NCBI GenBank assembly: GCA_016712285.1 | Contig: JADJRK010000001.1 | Span: 1,798,001 to 1,862,000 of the forward strand | DNA length: 64,000 bases | From: Planctomycetota bacterium | Lineage (GTDB): Bacteria; Planctomycetota; UBA8742; UBA2392 | Direction of reading: 5' to 3' | Part shown: positions 8,451 through 19,702 of the stretch, one piece after another | How positions within the stretch are numbered: the stretch's first letter is position 1 | How the letters are laid out: every line of letters starts with the position of its first letter | Notes under the pieces: generated by a model | What the model was told of the DNA's origin: nothing | Database searches by the model: none | Seen by the model: only the letters and a program-made list of their open reading frames with translations | Made by a program: the position numbers and the translations under genes

Positions 8451-8876
8451 ATGGCTATCCTTGGCCTTGGCACTGACATCATCGAAGTCGCCCGCATCGA
8501 AAAGCTGCTGCGCGACAAAGCTGACGACTTTCTGCCGCGCGTCTTCACCCCCGACGAAATCGAATACTGCAAGGGCAAAGCCCGCCCAGGCACCCACTAC
8601 GCCGGAAGGTTCGCTGCCAAAGAAGCGTTCATGAAGGCAATCGGCACCGGCTGGGCCAAGGGCGTCGGCTTTGGCGAAATCGGTGTGCTGAACAACGCAG
8701 AGGGCAAACCGGCGCTACACGTGACCGGGGAAGCAAAAAGAGTTCTGGACGGCTTCGGGCCGTCTTTTTTATGGCTGTCGATCAGTCACACGCGGGAGTA
8801 CGCGACAGCCACCGTGATCATCGAGACACAGGACGAGCAGCGGTTCAACCCGCCGCAGGTCCCGTACCGCGTTTAG
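8451..8876 (+). CDS. acpS: Holo-[acyl-carrier-protein] synthase
   Basis: 141 residues, typical AcpS length. It transfers 4'-phosphopantetheine from CoA to a serine of acyl carrier protein. The Mg-binding residues are seen in GLGTD9IIEVARI and FAAKE58AFMKAIGTG; the SISHTREYATATVII ending is also standard. It is preceded by a promoter only 10 nt away and followed after 13 nt by carB, so the two are likely cotranscribed, an unusual pairing of fatty-acid and pyrimidine/arginine genes. Confidence 0.93.
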   Translation: MAILGLGTDIIEVARIEKLLRDKADDFLPRVFTPDEIEYCKGKARPGTHYAGRFAAKEAFMKAIGTGWAKGVGFGEIGVLNNAEGKPALHVTGEAKRVLDGFGPSFLWLSISHTREYATATVIIETQDEQRFNPPQVPYRV

Positions 8877-8889
8877 AACCTGGAGTGCA

Positions 8890-11800
8890 ATGCCCAAACG
8901 CACGGACATCAAGAAGATCATGATCATCGGCTCGGGCCCCATCATCATCGGCCAGGCCTGCGAGTTCGATTACTCCGGCACCCAGGCCTGCAAGGCGCTG
9001 CGTGAGGAGGGCTATTCGGTCGTGCTGGTCAACAGCAACCCAGCCACGATCATGACCGACCCCGACATGGCCGACCGCACATACATCGAACCGGTCACGC
9101 CGGCGATGTGCGCCAAGATCCTCGAGAAAGAACGCCCGGACGCGCTGCTGCCGACACTGGGTGGCCAGACCGCGCTCAACACCGCTATGGCGCTTTCCAA
9201 AAGCGGCATCCTTGAAAAACTCGGCATCGAGATGATCGGCGCCAACGCCGAGTCCATCCACAAGGCTGAAGACCGTGGCGCATTCAAAACCGCCATGCAG
9301 AAAATCGGCATCGGATTGCCGACCAGCGTCGTCGCCCATACCTGGGCGGAATGCCAGGCAGCGCTTGAGCCTGTCGGCCTGCCCGCAGTGATCCGGCCCG
9401 GGTTCACGATGGGCGGCACCGGCGGCGGCATCGCTTACAACAAAGACGAATACGAAGAAATCTGCCGCAAGGGCCTGGCCCTGTCCCCCACCAGCGAAGT
9501 GCTGGTCGAGGAGTACCTGGCCGGCTGGAAAGAGTTCGAGCTAGAGGTGATGCGCGACAAGAAAGACAACTTTGTCGTCATCTGCAGCATTGAAAACCTG
9601 GACCCGATGGGCGTGCACACAGGCGATTCGATCACGGTGGCACCCGCGCTGACGCTCACCGACAAGGAATACCAGCTGATGCGCGATGACGCCAAGGCGA
9701 TCATGCGCGAGATCGGCGTTGAGACCGGCGGCAGCAACGTGCAGTTTGCGGTGGACCCGCGCACCGGCCGCCGCATCGTCATCGAGATGAACCCGCGCGT
9801 GTCGCGAAGCTCGGCGCTGGCCAGCAAGGCCACCGGCTTCCCGATTGCAAAGTTCGCGGCCAAGCTGGCGGTGGGCTACACGCTGGACGAGCTGCAAAAC
9901 GACATTACCAAGGCCACGCCCGCCAGCTTTGAGCCCAGCATTGACTACGTCGTGGTCAAGACGCCGCGCTGGGCCTTTGAGAAGTTCCCCGGCGCGAACC
10001 CGGTGCTGACCACGCAGATGAAGTCAGTCGGCGAAGCCATGAGCATCGGGCGCACGTTCAAAGAGGCGATCCAGAAGGCGATGCGCAGCCTCGAAACCGG
10101 CCGTGCGGGCTTCGGCGCAGACATCAAGGAAGCGCGCGACACGCGCAAACTCTCTCGCCAAGAATTGAAGAAGGGCCTGATCACGCCGGGTGTGGAGCGG
10201 ATTTTCATGATTCGCCGCGCGTTGCGCACCGGCATGACGCCCAACGAGATCAGCAACTTCAGCGGCATCGACCCGTGGTTCATTGACAATTTCTCGCAGA
10301 TCCTTGAGTTCGAACGCGACCTGCGCGGTGTGCGCACACTCGACAACGTGAACGCCGCATTGATGCGCGAAGCCAAGCAGATGGGCTTTTCCGACGCGCA
10401 GCTGGCGGTCATCTTCAACACCACCGAAATCAAGGTCCGCGAGCACCGAAAGAAACTGGGCGTGCTGCCCGTCTACAAGCTGGTGGACACCTGTGCCGCC
10501 GAGTTCGAAGCCAAGACGCCCTACTATTACTCCACCTACGAAGAAGAAACCGAAGTTGTGCCCAGCGACCGCGACAAGATCATGGTCATCGGCGGTGGCC
10601 CCAACCGCATCGGGCAGGGCATTGAGTTCGACTACTGCTGCGTGCACGCCAGCATGGCACTGCGCGAAATGGGCTATGAGTCCATCATGGTCAACAGCAA
10701 CCCCGAGACAGTGAGCACCGACTTTGACATCAGCGACGACCTGTTCTTCGAGCCCCTGACCTTCGAAGACGTCATGAACATCCACGACGTCATGAAACCC
10801 AAGGGCGTCATCGTGCAGTTCGGCGGACAGACGCCGATCAACCTTGCCCGCAAGTTACACGAAGCCGGCGTGCCGATCATCGGCACCAGCGTCGACAGCA
10901 TCGACACGGCCAGCGACCGCGAGAAGTTTCACGCGCTGGTCAAGTCACTCGGCCTGCGCCAGCCCAAGGGCGCGATCACCATGGGCATCGACGGCGCGAT
11001 TGCCGCGGCCCGAGACATCGGCTTTCCGGTGCTGGTGCGGCCAAGCTTTGTGCTGGGCGGCCGCGCCATGGAAGTCTGCTACGATGAAGGCGAGTTGCGC
11101 CACTTTGTCGGCCTGGCGGTCGAAGCCGCGGAAGGCAAGCCGATCCTGATTGACCAGTTCCTGGATGTCGCAATCGAAGTGGACGTGGACTGCCTCAGCG
11201 ATGGCGAAACCACGGTGATCGCCGGCGTCATGGAACACATCGAGTACGCGGGCGTTCACAGCGGCGACTCCATGTGCAGCATCCCGACCAAGACCCTGAG
11301 CGAAAGCGTGCTGCGCGACCTGCGCGACACCACGCGCAAGCTGGCGATGGCCCTGCAGGTCAAGGGGCTGATGAACGTGCAGTACGCGATCAAGGATGAC
11401 GAAGTCTGGATCATCGAGGTCAATCCGCGCGCGTCGCGCACGGTGCCGTTCGTGGCAAAAGCCATCGGCAAACCGATTGCCAAGATCGCCACGCAGATCA
11501 TGTGCGGGCACAAACTGAAAGACCTCGGCTTTACCCAGGAGATCATCCCGCGGCACTACAGCATCAAGAAGCCGGTATTCCCGTTCAACAAGTTCCCCGG
11601 CGCCGACGTGCTGCTGGGGCCTGAAATGCGCAGCACCGGCGAGGTGATGGGTATTGACCGCACGTTCGGGCGCGCAATGGCCAAGGCGCAGGCGGGCGCG
11701 TCACAGGCGTTGCCGCGGGCCGGCAAAGTCTTTATCAGCGTGAAGCGCAGCGACAAACCGCTGATCCCGCCGATTGCGCAGAAGCTGGTGGAGCTGGGGT

Positions 11801-12113
11801 TTGAGCTGGTGGCCACGCGCGGCACAGGCGAGGTGATTCTTGCGGCGGGTGTGCCGGTGCAGATCATCAATAAGATTCAGGAGGGGCGCCCCAACGTGCT
11901 TGACCTGGTGATCAACGACGAGGTCGTGCTGCTGATCAACACGCCAAGCGGCAAAGACCCCACACCGACGAAGCCCAGATGCGCAAGAAGACGATCATGA
12001 AGGGCGTGCCCACGCTGACCACAATCAGCGCCGCCGACGCAGCCGTGAAGGCGCTGCAATCGCTCAAAGGCCAGGAAGAAACCGTGCAGGCCTTGCAGGA
12101 CTATTACGGGTAA
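8890..12113 (+). CDS. carB: Carbamoyl-phosphate synthase large subunit, frameshifted near the 3' end
   Basis: The large ATP-grasp subunit makes carbamoyl phosphate from glutamine-derived ammonia, bicarbonate and 2 ATP. Both halves are clear: GSGPIIIGQACEFDYSG, RPGFTMGGTGGGI in the first; GGGPNRIGQGIEFDYCC, RPSFVLGGRAMEV in the second. The frame read from 8890 reaches VVLLINTPSGKDP and then stops at 12000 after an unrelated tail (TPTKPRCARRRS). Moving to the other frame at the CCCC run (11958-11961) restores a normal CarB end, DEAQMRKKTIMKGVPTLTT onward to the stop at 12111. Thus one base appears missing, either a real mutation truncating the allosteric MGS-like domain or a sequencing error. 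Confidence 0.93.
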
Positions 12114-12117
12114 CGCG

Positions 12118-12426
12118 ATGACCCAGGGCGGAAGAGGTGTTCAGCCCGACATCGTTGATGTCGTAGAACATCAGGCATTGGGTTGTGTACTGAAACCACT
12201 GTTGCTGCTGGGTGGCACAATAGTGTTAGGGGGACTGGTGGCCGTAATCAGCTGGACCACTGGTCGTGATGCCTCAAATCTGCAAGTAGACCTCTGGGTT
12301 CCGCTTGCCATTGCGGTTTTGCTGGTTGCTGCCTTCCTGGGTTCAATCTGGCGCAGGTTTGGGCGCCGATCAGCCGATGCGAAGGCTGCGAAAGCTGCAA
12401 ACGACTCCGAAAGTCTCGATCCCTGA
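12118..12426 (+). CDS. Small two-helix membrane protein (102 aa)
   Basis: A short protein starting 4 nt after the restored carB stop. It has two hydrophobic stretches (CVLKPLLLLGGTIVLGGLVAVI and LWVPLAIAVLLVAAFLGSIW) and a charged Lys/Arg/Ala-rich C terminus. No family is recognised. Close spacing suggests cotranscription with carB and the following gene. Confidence 0.6.
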   Translation: MTQGGRGVQPDIVDVVEHQALGCVLKPLLLLGGTIVLGGLVAVISWTTGRDASNLQVDLWVPLAIAVLLVAAFLGSIWRRFGRRSADAKAAKAANDSESLDP

Positions 12427-12468
12427 AATCCCGGCGCCGCGCTTTCCAATCATCGTGCGGAGGATGCC

Positions 12469-12750
12469 ATGGGAACCCTTCGCTATGCCCTGCTGAACGC
12501 GCTGCTGACGCCTCTCGACGAAGAAGCCCAGAAGCGCACGCCCGAGAACGCCGCCCGTGCGTGGCTTCAGGCGCAGCTCAATGAAACCGGCTTTGCCAGC
12601 GACTTCCGCATTCTGGACAACGAACAAACGGGGCTGAACGCCGCGGTCACCGCCGAAGTCTGCCAGGCAGCCGAGTGGCGCGAGATTCGTCTTGAGCTCG
12701 AGTTCGCGCAAGGCCACTGGGCCGTCACCGGGTTTGAGTGGGTGGATTGA
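12469..12750 (+). CDS. Hypothetical protein (93 aa)
   Basis: GGAGG lies 5 nt before the ATG. The protein is soluble, acidic and has a helix-then-strand pattern ending RLELEFAQGHWAVTGFEWVD. Codon use matches its neighbours. I do not recognise the family. It sits 42 nt after the small membrane protein gene in the same direction. Confidence 0.65.
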   Translation: MGTLRYALLNALLTPLDEEAQKRTPENAARAWLQAQLNETGFASDFRILDNEQTGLNAAVTAEVCQAAEWREIRLELEFAQGHWAVTGFEWVD

Positions 12751-12758
12751 TTCGTCGC

Positions 12759-12786
12759 TTGCGCCGCAGCCGCCTGTTCCTAGCTT
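12759..12786 (+). promoter_or_regulatory. Promoter of the endonuclease III-like gene
   Basis: TTGCGC, 16 bp, TAGCTT, with the -10 ending 6 nt before the ATG at 12793. This geometry predicts a leaderless transcript; no ribosome-binding site is present. Confidence 0.5.
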
Positions 12787-12792
12787 CGCGGC

Positions 12793-13635
12793 ATGCCCGC
12801 CAGACTCAGCAAACTCAAGCGCACCGGCAACCCCCATCGCGAAGAAGCCACGCGCGCTGTCAAAGACCCGCGCAAGCGGCTGGTGCGCGTGATTGACCTG
12901 CTGGAAGCCAACCTCGGCCTCGCGGTCTGGGACGGCCCCAAGGATTCGCTCGAAGTTCTGGTGCTCACGATCCTGAGCCAGAACACCACCGACCCCAACG
13001 CCCTGCGCGGCTACCAGAACCTGGCCGCACACCTGCCCGGCAGGCACACCGGCAAAGACGCGAGCAAGCTGCCGCGCGACGCCGCGGGCAACATCGACAA
13101 GGTCGCGCTGCGCCTGTCCAACGCCGCCGTCGCCGTTGAGCCGCCCGACTGGTCTGCCGTGGCAAACCTGCCGCAGGAGAAACTCGCTGATTACATCCGC
13201 GCAGCCGGCCTGCCAGACAGCAAGTCCGGCGCAATCCTGGCGCTGTTGCACTGGCTGAAAGAAGCCGTGGGTAACTATTCGCTGGACGCGGCGATTCGCA
13301 AGCTCGGCGTTGACGCGTCCATGGACGCTCTGATCAGGCTCAAAGGCATCGGTGTGAAGACGGTCAGCGTGACGCTGATTGAAGCCCTTGGCGCCGACCT
13401 GTGCCCCGTGGACACGCACGTCCATCGCATCATCAACCGGCTCGGAGTCATCGACACCGGCGGCAACCGCGACAAGACCTTCGCCCTGCTGAAACCAATG
13501 ATTCCGCCCGGGCGCGCCTACAGCCTGCACCACAACCTGCTGACCTTCGGGCGAACTGTCTGCACCGCCAAGAAGCCGAAGTGCGACGAGTGCTTCCTGC
13601 GCAAGCTGTGCCCGACTGCGGGCCAGTGGTCGTAG
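12793..13635 (+). CDS. Endonuclease III-family DNA glycosylase with Fe-S cluster
   Basis: 280 residues of the HhH-GPD superfamily, which removes oxidised pyrimidines in base-excision repair. The helix-hairpin-helix LKGIGVKTVSV contains the catalytic Lys position, and the catalytic Asp is in CPVDTHVHRIINRLG. The C terminus has the four-cysteine 4Fe-4S loop with C-x6-C-x2-C-x5-C spacing (CTAKKPKCDECFLRKLC). It is about 70 residues longer than E. coli Nth, because of a basic N-terminal extension and an insert around residues 75-110 (LPGRHTGKDASKLPRD). Likely Nth/thymine glycol lyase type, but a MutY- or Pdg-like specificity is not excluded. Confidence 0.85.
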   Translation: MPARLSKLKRTGNPHREEATRAVKDPRKRLVRVIDLLEANLGLAVWDGPKDSLEVLVLTILSQNTTDPNALRGYQNLAAHLPGRHTGKDASKLPRDAAGNIDKVALRLSNAAVAVEPPDWSAVANLPQEKLADYIRAAGLPDSKSGAILALLHWLKEAVGNYSLDAAIRKLGVDASMDALIRLKGIGVKTVSVTLIEALGADLCPVDTHVHRIINRLGVIDTGGNRDKTFALLKPMIPPGRAYSLHHNLLTFGRTVCTAKKPKCDECFLRKLCPTAGQWS

Positions 13636-13638
13636 CAG

Positions 13639-15822
13639 CTACTTCACGTCCACATCAAGCTGGCTGAGGTTTAGCGTTGCCGGCATGCGCTGACGCGTCT
13701 CGCCGTCCGGCTCGGCGGCCATCTCGACCTGCAACCGCGAAAGTTCGTTCCTGATCTGCCATGAGTTCGGCACGTTGATCGTGATCGCGGCACCATACGC
13801 GCGCCGGAAGCTGTTGCGGTCCTTGCTGACCGCCGCCCGTCGGCAGATCTCGGCGTAGCCCTCGACAGCTGCCGCCGGCCCGTGAACCAGGCCCACTCGC
13901 GTTTTCCACTCATCCAGGGTCTGGAACAGCACATCGCCGGAAAGTGCGTCGCACACGGATGCCCCTGCGGCTTTAGCGTACTCGAGGTTGTCGCTTTCCA
14001 CGAAACGGGCCACCGCATCCAGCGATTCCATGCTGCCCTGCCCGGCGCGAATGCCCAGCGTGGCGATACGCGCCAGCATCACGTAGGCGGGCGCGTCTTT
14101 CCATTTGTCCACGGGTTCCGCCTCTTCACCTTCCTTGGCCTTGGTGCCGACAAGCTCCAGCAGCCTTGTTTCCGCCTTCTCGCAGATCGCCAGCTGCAAC
14201 TTCGGGTCAAGGGCACGCAACGCGCGCATGTACACGTTGCGCGTCGTGACGTTCGGGTCCGTGATCGCCGTAAGCAGCCGCTTCTCCGATTCTTCAGGCA
14301 GCGTCGCGACGCCCTGTAGCAGGCCGATCAGCTGGCGCGCCAGCAGGATGTCGCCGGCTGCGCCGCTGAGCTTCTCAATCACAACTTTCACATCGTCATC
14401 GACTGCGCGGCCGACCAGCACCTGTGCTGCCAATGCCTGCTGCGTCGGCGTTGCCCCGCGCAGCGCCGCGCGTGCGCGCTCAACCAGTCGCTCGGAGATC
14501 TTGGGCCGGCTGATCAGTTCGCTCGTGGCCTGAAAGAATGCGGTGTTGATGGGCAGGTTCTCTCCGCCCTTCCACACTGCTTCAAGCTCGCCGTCGCTTA
14601 GTTCGTCGGCGCCGGCAAACCAGCGCGCCGATGCCGCTGCCAAAGAGTCCTGGCGACTTGCCAGCAGGCGCCGCGCGCGGTCGCGCGCGGCATCAGACAG
14701 CGGGCAATCGCGTGCAAGCCACAGTGCACAGGTGACGGCTGTGGCGTCGCTGCTGCTTTCGATGGTCGGCGACAGCACGCTGCCGCGCTGTGTCGGCTCC
14801 AGACACCGCAGGAACCGCGCCGCCATGTCCAGCACGGTCCAATCGCGTGAGCCCAGAAGGTTGACGGCCTGTTCGGTGTCGCTCTTTCGCACCAGCGCTT
14901 CAGTCGCAGCGTCGGGACCCAGTGCCAGCGCCAGCCACATCAAACGCGTCAGGGCAGGGTTCTCGGCGTACTCTTTGCGAATGCGCTCGGCAGACTCTGA
15001 TTCGCCGGCTGCACCCTGCGCCAGCAGCGAGGCTGCGCGCACACAATTGGCGTCGTCTGCCAGCAGCGCGGCAATCAGTTCGCGCCCGCAGCGCTGCGCC
15101 ACATTGCCGCCGCCCTGCGCCGGCGTGACGTACAGAAACAGAGCGCGCCCCAGTCGCATCGGCCTGACCAACAGCGCATTGTCGGGCGTGGGGTTGCCTA
15201 ATGCCATCTGCATCGCACGGGTCAGCGCGTCACGAATCCATAACAACTGCTTGGCATCACCGCCGACCTGGATGGTCATGGTCGGCAGCTCAAGAATGCG
15301 CCGCATGCGCTCTTGCGCGTCGTCGGACACCAGGATCGGCAGACCTGACGCCGCCGTAAGTTGCGCCAGCGCCAGCAACGGCGGCTTGATGATGTTCAGC
15401 CCGGGCCCGTACGAATAGCCCCGCACCTGCATTTCGCGGGCGGTCAGTTCGCGCAGGACCTTGGGGTCGTCGATGCGAAACAGGCTCATCAGTGACGCGC
15501 GACCATGCTGGGCCAGGTGTTCATCGTCGCCCGCGGCGCATTGCACGGCAAAACTGAAGGTCTCGCCAATCCGGATCAGTGCCGCGCTTGCCCGCACGCG
15601 CACCTCTGGATCGTCGTGCGTGAGTGCCTTGCGCAGCGCCTCGCGGGCCTGCTCGCCGATGCCCACCAGGTCTCGCGATGCGCGCTCGCGCGTGCGCCAG
15701 TCGTCGCTGGCGAGGCGAGAAATGAGCTCGGCGATTTCCTGTGCATTGGCGGCGGCACGGTCGTCCTGCGCGAACAGCAGGGGCGCAAACAGAAGCAGGA
15801 CTATGAGCGCCAGCCGGGGCAC
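13639..15822 (-). CDS. Secreted HEAT-repeat protein
   Basis: About 727 residues. The GTG at 15822 has GAGGT 6 nt upstream and begins directly with a signal peptide (VPRLALIVLLLFAPLLFAQ); a GTG at 15837 is possible but has no such site. Residues after the signal form HEAT-like helical pairs, best seen in DDWRTRERASRDLVGIGEQ and DDPEVRVRASAALIRIGE. The middle has a segment GLPILVSDDAQERMRRILELP like secretin/short domains in Planctomycetota repeat proteins. The rest is helical. Its start overlaps the end of hutI by 22 nt, so it is coupled to that gene. Function unknown; probably an extracytoplasmic scaffold. Confidence 0.75.
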   Translation of the reverse strand: MPRLALIVLLLFAPLLFAQDDRAAANAQEIAELISRLASDDWRTRERASRDLVGIGEQAREALRKALTHDDPEVRVRASAALIRIGETFSFAVQCAAGDDEHLAQHGRASLMSLFRIDDPKVLRELTAREMQVRGYSYGPGLNIIKPPLLALAQLTAASGLPILVSDDAQERMRRILELPTMTIQVGGDAKQLLWIRDALTRAMQMALGNPTPDNALLVRPMRLGRALFLYVTPAQGGGNVAQRCGRELIAALLADDANCVRAASLLAQGAAGESESAERIRKEYAENPALTRLMWLALALGPDAATEALVRKSDTEQAVNLLGSRDWTVLDMAARFLRCLEPTQRGSVLSPTIESSSDATAVTCALWLARDCPLSDAARDRARRLLASRQDSLAAASARWFAGADELSDGELEAVWKGGENLPINTAFFQATSELISRPKISERLVERARAALRGATPTQQALAAQVLVGRAVDDDVKVVIEKLSGAAGDILLARQLIGLLQGVATLPEESEKRLLTAITDPNVTTRNVYMRALRALDPKLQLAICEKAETRLLELVGTKAKEGEEAEPVDKWKDAPAYVMLARIATLGIRAGQGSMESLDAVARFVESDNLEYAKAAGASVCDALSGDVLFQTLDEWKTRVGLVHGPAAAVEGYAEICRRAAVSKDRNSFRRAYGAAITINVPNSWQIRNELSRLQVEMAAEPDGETRQRMPATLNLSQLDVDVK

Positions 15823-17057
15823 GTGATTACCTCGCACAGATTGCTGCCCGCATAGTACGCGATTTCACGTTCATCATCGACATCCCAGAGCGCAAACGCC
15901 GCGCGCGAGCCCATGGCAATCACGCCGTACTCGCCCGGCGGCAGGCGCAAAGCGTGGGCGGCATTGGCTGTGAACGCGGCCAGCGCCTCTGCCGCTGTTA
16001 AACCGCAGTACATCACCGCAAGGTTCATTACGAACGCCGGGTTGCAGACCGGAGAGCTTCCCGGGTTGAAATCAGTGGCCAGGGCGACGTTCAGCCCCTG
16101 GTCCACCAGAAATCGGCCGTCGGCCCAGCGATCCATCTTCAGCACATAGGTGCTGCCGGGCAGCAGCACCGCGCTGGTGCCATGGGCGCGCATCATGTCG
16201 GTGCCCGCGGGATCAAGGTACTCAAGGTGGTCCGCCGAGTCGGCGTGATACTTTGCCGCAATCTCGCCGCCGCCGTCCTCACGAAGCTGGTCGGCGTGAA
16301 CCGTAATGCGCAGGCCAAGATTGCGGGCGGCTTCACAGAAGCGCTGCAATTGCGCGAGGTCGAATGCCGCTTCGCGGTCGGCAAAGATGTCGGCGCGCTC
16401 CGCCAGGCCCTCGGCGACAACTTGCGGCAGTATCTCGTCGATCACGAGTTGCAGGTAGGCATCCTTGCCGCCGGCGACGCCGCGATACTCCGCCGGTATC
16501 GAGTGCGCAGCAAGGCAGGTGCGAACCGTGTGCATGTCGGCCTGCTCGCCCGCGTCGCGGATGGCGCGCAGCTGGCGCAATTCATCCTTGAGGTTCAGGC
16601 CGTAGCCGGACTTGCCTTCCGCCACAACGACGCCATGGCTGCGAAGCCGGCGCAAGTTGCGGGCCGTCTGAAAGACCAGCGCTCTGTCATCGGCCTGCCG
16701 AACGGCGCGCATGCTGGTGAGGATGCCGCCTCCCGCGGCCGCGATTTGCTCGTAGCTGGCGCCGGCAACGCGCATCTCAAACTCTTCGGCGCGGGCTTTC
16801 ACGAATGCCGGGTGCGTGTGGCAGTCCACGAGTCCGGGCGTCAGTACACCGCCCTCTCCGTCAATGCGTCGGGCCTTGGAAAAGTCCTTGGGGAGGTCTT
16901 TGCGCGCGCCGACAAAGGCTACGCGGCCGTCTCGCACAGCCACGCATGGCTCATCTGCCAGCACGCCAAGCTCTCGCATTGCCGGGCCGAGCAGCGGCGC
17001 ACCGGTGCCACAGGTGACCACGCGGCTGACGTTTTCGATGACTTGGGCGTTCGTCAT
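15801..17057 (-). CDS. hutI: Imidazolonepropionase
   Basis: 418 residues of the metal-dependent amidohydrolase superfamily, which hydrolyses 4-imidazolone-5-propionate to N-formimino-glutamate in histidine breakdown. Metal ligands: H80 and H82 in TPGLVDCHTHPAFVKAR; a histidine in ITVHADQL; the aspartate in ALATDFNPGSSP. The HutI-specific GKSGYGLNL (substrate loop) and NPGSSP are present, which separates it from other amidohydrolases. No hutH, hutU or hutG lies nearby. It starts 54 nt downstream of the class III aminotransferase and overlaps the HEAT gene, so the three probably form one transcript. Confidence 0.9.
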   Translation of the reverse strand: MTNAQVIENVSRVVTCGTGAPLLGPAMRELGVLADEPCVAVRDGRVAFVGARKDLPKDFSKARRIDGEGGVLTPGLVDCHTHPAFVKARAEEFEMRVAGASYEQIAAAGGGILTSMRAVRQADDRALVFQTARNLRRLRSHGVVVAEGKSGYGLNLKDELRQLRAIRDAGEQADMHTVRTCLAAHSIPAEYRGVAGGKDAYLQLVIDEILPQVVAEGLAERADIFADREAAFDLAQLQRFCEAARNLGLRITVHADQLREDGGGEIAAKYHADSADHLEYLDPAGTDMMRAHGTSAVLLPGSTYVLKMDRWADGRFLVDQGLNVALATDFNPGSSPVCNPAFVMNLAVMYCGLTAAEALAAFTANAAHALRLPPGEYGVIAMGSRAAFALWDVDDEREIAYYAGSNLCEVITCPGWRS

Positions 17058-17111
17058 GCGTCGCCTGTCTTAGAGCCCGCGCCTCGCGTGCTGCCCGGCA
17101 AGCAGCCGTTT

Positions 17112-18458
<1,347 letters not shown>

Positions 18459-18516
18459 GCTAGTGTCCTTGTGACTTGGAAGCCGCGGAATCATGCCAAA
18501 AACCGGCGAGGACGCC

Positions 18517-19074
18517 ATGCACACGCTGCTCTGGGAGCGGAAAATCAAGGGTTGCGCACTGACGGTGGTGCAGGGCGACATCGTTTCTGAGCAGGTTGCC
18601 GCGATCGTCAATGCCGCGAACAACCGGCTGCAACTGGGCTCGGGCGTCGCGGGCGCCATCCGCAACGCCGGCGGCCCCGCCGTGCAGCAGGAGTGCGACG
18701 CCTGGGTTGCCGCCCACGGCGAAGTACCGACGGGCGGCGCGGCGATCACCGGCGGCGGTAAGCTTGCGGCGCGGGTGATTCATGCCATCGGGCCCGTGTG
18801 GGGCAGCGGCGACGAGGTGGCAAAGCTGTCTGCGGCAATCACCGCCGCGCTTGAGCTTGCCGAGCAGCACGACCTGGCAAGCATCAGCTTTCCGGCGATC
18901 AGTAGCGGCGTTTTCGGCTTTCCCAAAGAGCTGTGTGCGAAGACTTTCTTCGACACCATCGAGAACTGGCTGGATGAGCATGCGAAGCGAAGCCTTCAAA
19001 CGATTCGCTTCTGCAACTTCGACGAAGCCACGGCCCGGGTGTTCGAGCGCGAAGCCCGCCGCCGCTTTGGGTAA
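18517..19074 (+). CDS. Macrodomain protein (O-acetyl-ADP-ribose deacetylase-like)
   Basis: 185 residues from ATG 18517, which has GAGG 6 nt upstream; an in-frame ATG at 18493 would add 8 residues. The ADP-ribose-binding pattern is clear: VVQGDIVSEQVAAIVNAANN, LGSGVAGAIRNAGG, and ISFPAISSGVFGFPKE. The VIHAIGP strand is usual for the family. Such proteins hydrolyse O-acetyl-ADP-ribose or remove mono-ADP-ribose from proteins. It is divergent from the aminotransferase. No partner ADP-ribosyltransferase is seen, so it is not called part of a toxin-antitoxin pair. Confidence 0.88.
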   Translation: MHTLLWERKIKGCALTVVQGDIVSEQVAAIVNAANNRLQLGSGVAGAIRNAGGPAVQQECDAWVAAHGEVPTGGAAITGGGKLAARVIHAIGPVWGSGDEVAKLSAAITAALELAEQHDLASISFPAISSGVFGFPKELCAKTFFDTIENWLDEHAKRSLQTIRFCNFDEATARVFEREARRRFG

Positions 19075-19158
19075 GCCGCAAAACTTGCCAGAATTCCTGC
19101 ACGCGACGAATGGAACCGTCGGAGAATTACGTTCGTCTTAGAACCAAGGAGAAACGCC

Positions 19159-19635
19159 ATGAAAATGCTGCTGACACTCGCACTGCTGCTGTCCACCGCC
19201 TGCATTGCCGGCCAGCGCGCACAGCCGGTCGATGCCCAGGACGCCAAGCCCGTCGAGGAAGCCAAGGAAGAAGACAAAGAGGCCAAATCCGCCTGGAGCC
19301 TGACCGAACGCGACAACTGGATTGAGAAAACCGAGATCATGCTCAAGAAGTCGGCGCCGCCGCAGTTCTCGGCGATTCTTCACGTGAACATGCCCACGCC
19401 CGGCTGGGAACTGAAGGTAGACGAGGTCGGCAAGCCCGACGCGCAGGGGCGCATCCAGGTCAAAGTCACCGCCACCCCGCCCGATGGCATTGTCGCGCAA
19501 GTCATCACCAGCCAGTCGTTCCACGCCAGCCTTGGCGAACTGAGCAAGGGCGAGTACCTGCTCGAGGTGGTGTACCGCAAGAACGGCGAAGAAACGTACA
19601 CGCGCCGCGGCACCGTCATGCTTACAGCGGGCTAG
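19159..19635 (+). CDS. Secreted small protein (158 aa)
   Basis: Starts with a signal peptide (MKMLLTLALLLSTACIAG); AAGGAGA lies 6-7 nt before the ATG. STAC could be a weak lipobox, but the -3 residue is Ser, so signal peptidase I cleavage is also possible. Residues 20-45 are acidic and low-complexity; the remainder is beta-rich (FSAILHVNMPTPGWELKVDEV, LEVVYRKNGEETYTRRG), suggesting an Ig-like sandwich. No named family is recognised. Confidence 0.65.
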   Translation: MKMLLTLALLLSTACIAGQRAQPVDAQDAKPVEEAKEEDKEAKSAWSLTERDNWIEKTEIMLKKSAPPQFSAILHVNMPTPGWELKVDEVGKPDAQGRIQVKVTATPPDGIVAQVITSQSFHASLGELSKGEYLLEVVYRKNGEETYTRRGTVMLTAG

Positions 19636-19660
19636 GAAAATTCATCGGCTGTGCGAAAGG

Positions 19661-19680
19661 TGCGCCTTGCCCAAGGCGCA
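19661..19680 (+). terminator. Hairpin overlapping the next promoter
   Basis: TGCGCCTT and AAGGCGCA form an 8-bp stem with a 4-nt loop 25 nt after the preceding stop. Its right arm falls within the promoter of the following gene. No pure T tract. Confidence 0.4.
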
Positions 19681-19694
19681 TCTTCGCTTAGCAT
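19667..19694 (+). promoter_or_regulatory. Promoter of the 102-aa gene
   Basis: TTGCCC, 16 bp, TAGCAT, ending 8 nt before ATG 19703: predicted leaderless transcript. Confidence 0.5.
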
Positions 19695-19702
19695 GCGCAG
19701 GC

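Noticed and set aside
18517..19074. Defence or toxin-antitoxin role for the macrodomain protein
   Set aside because: No ADP-ribosyltransferase (DarT-like) gene lies beside it.
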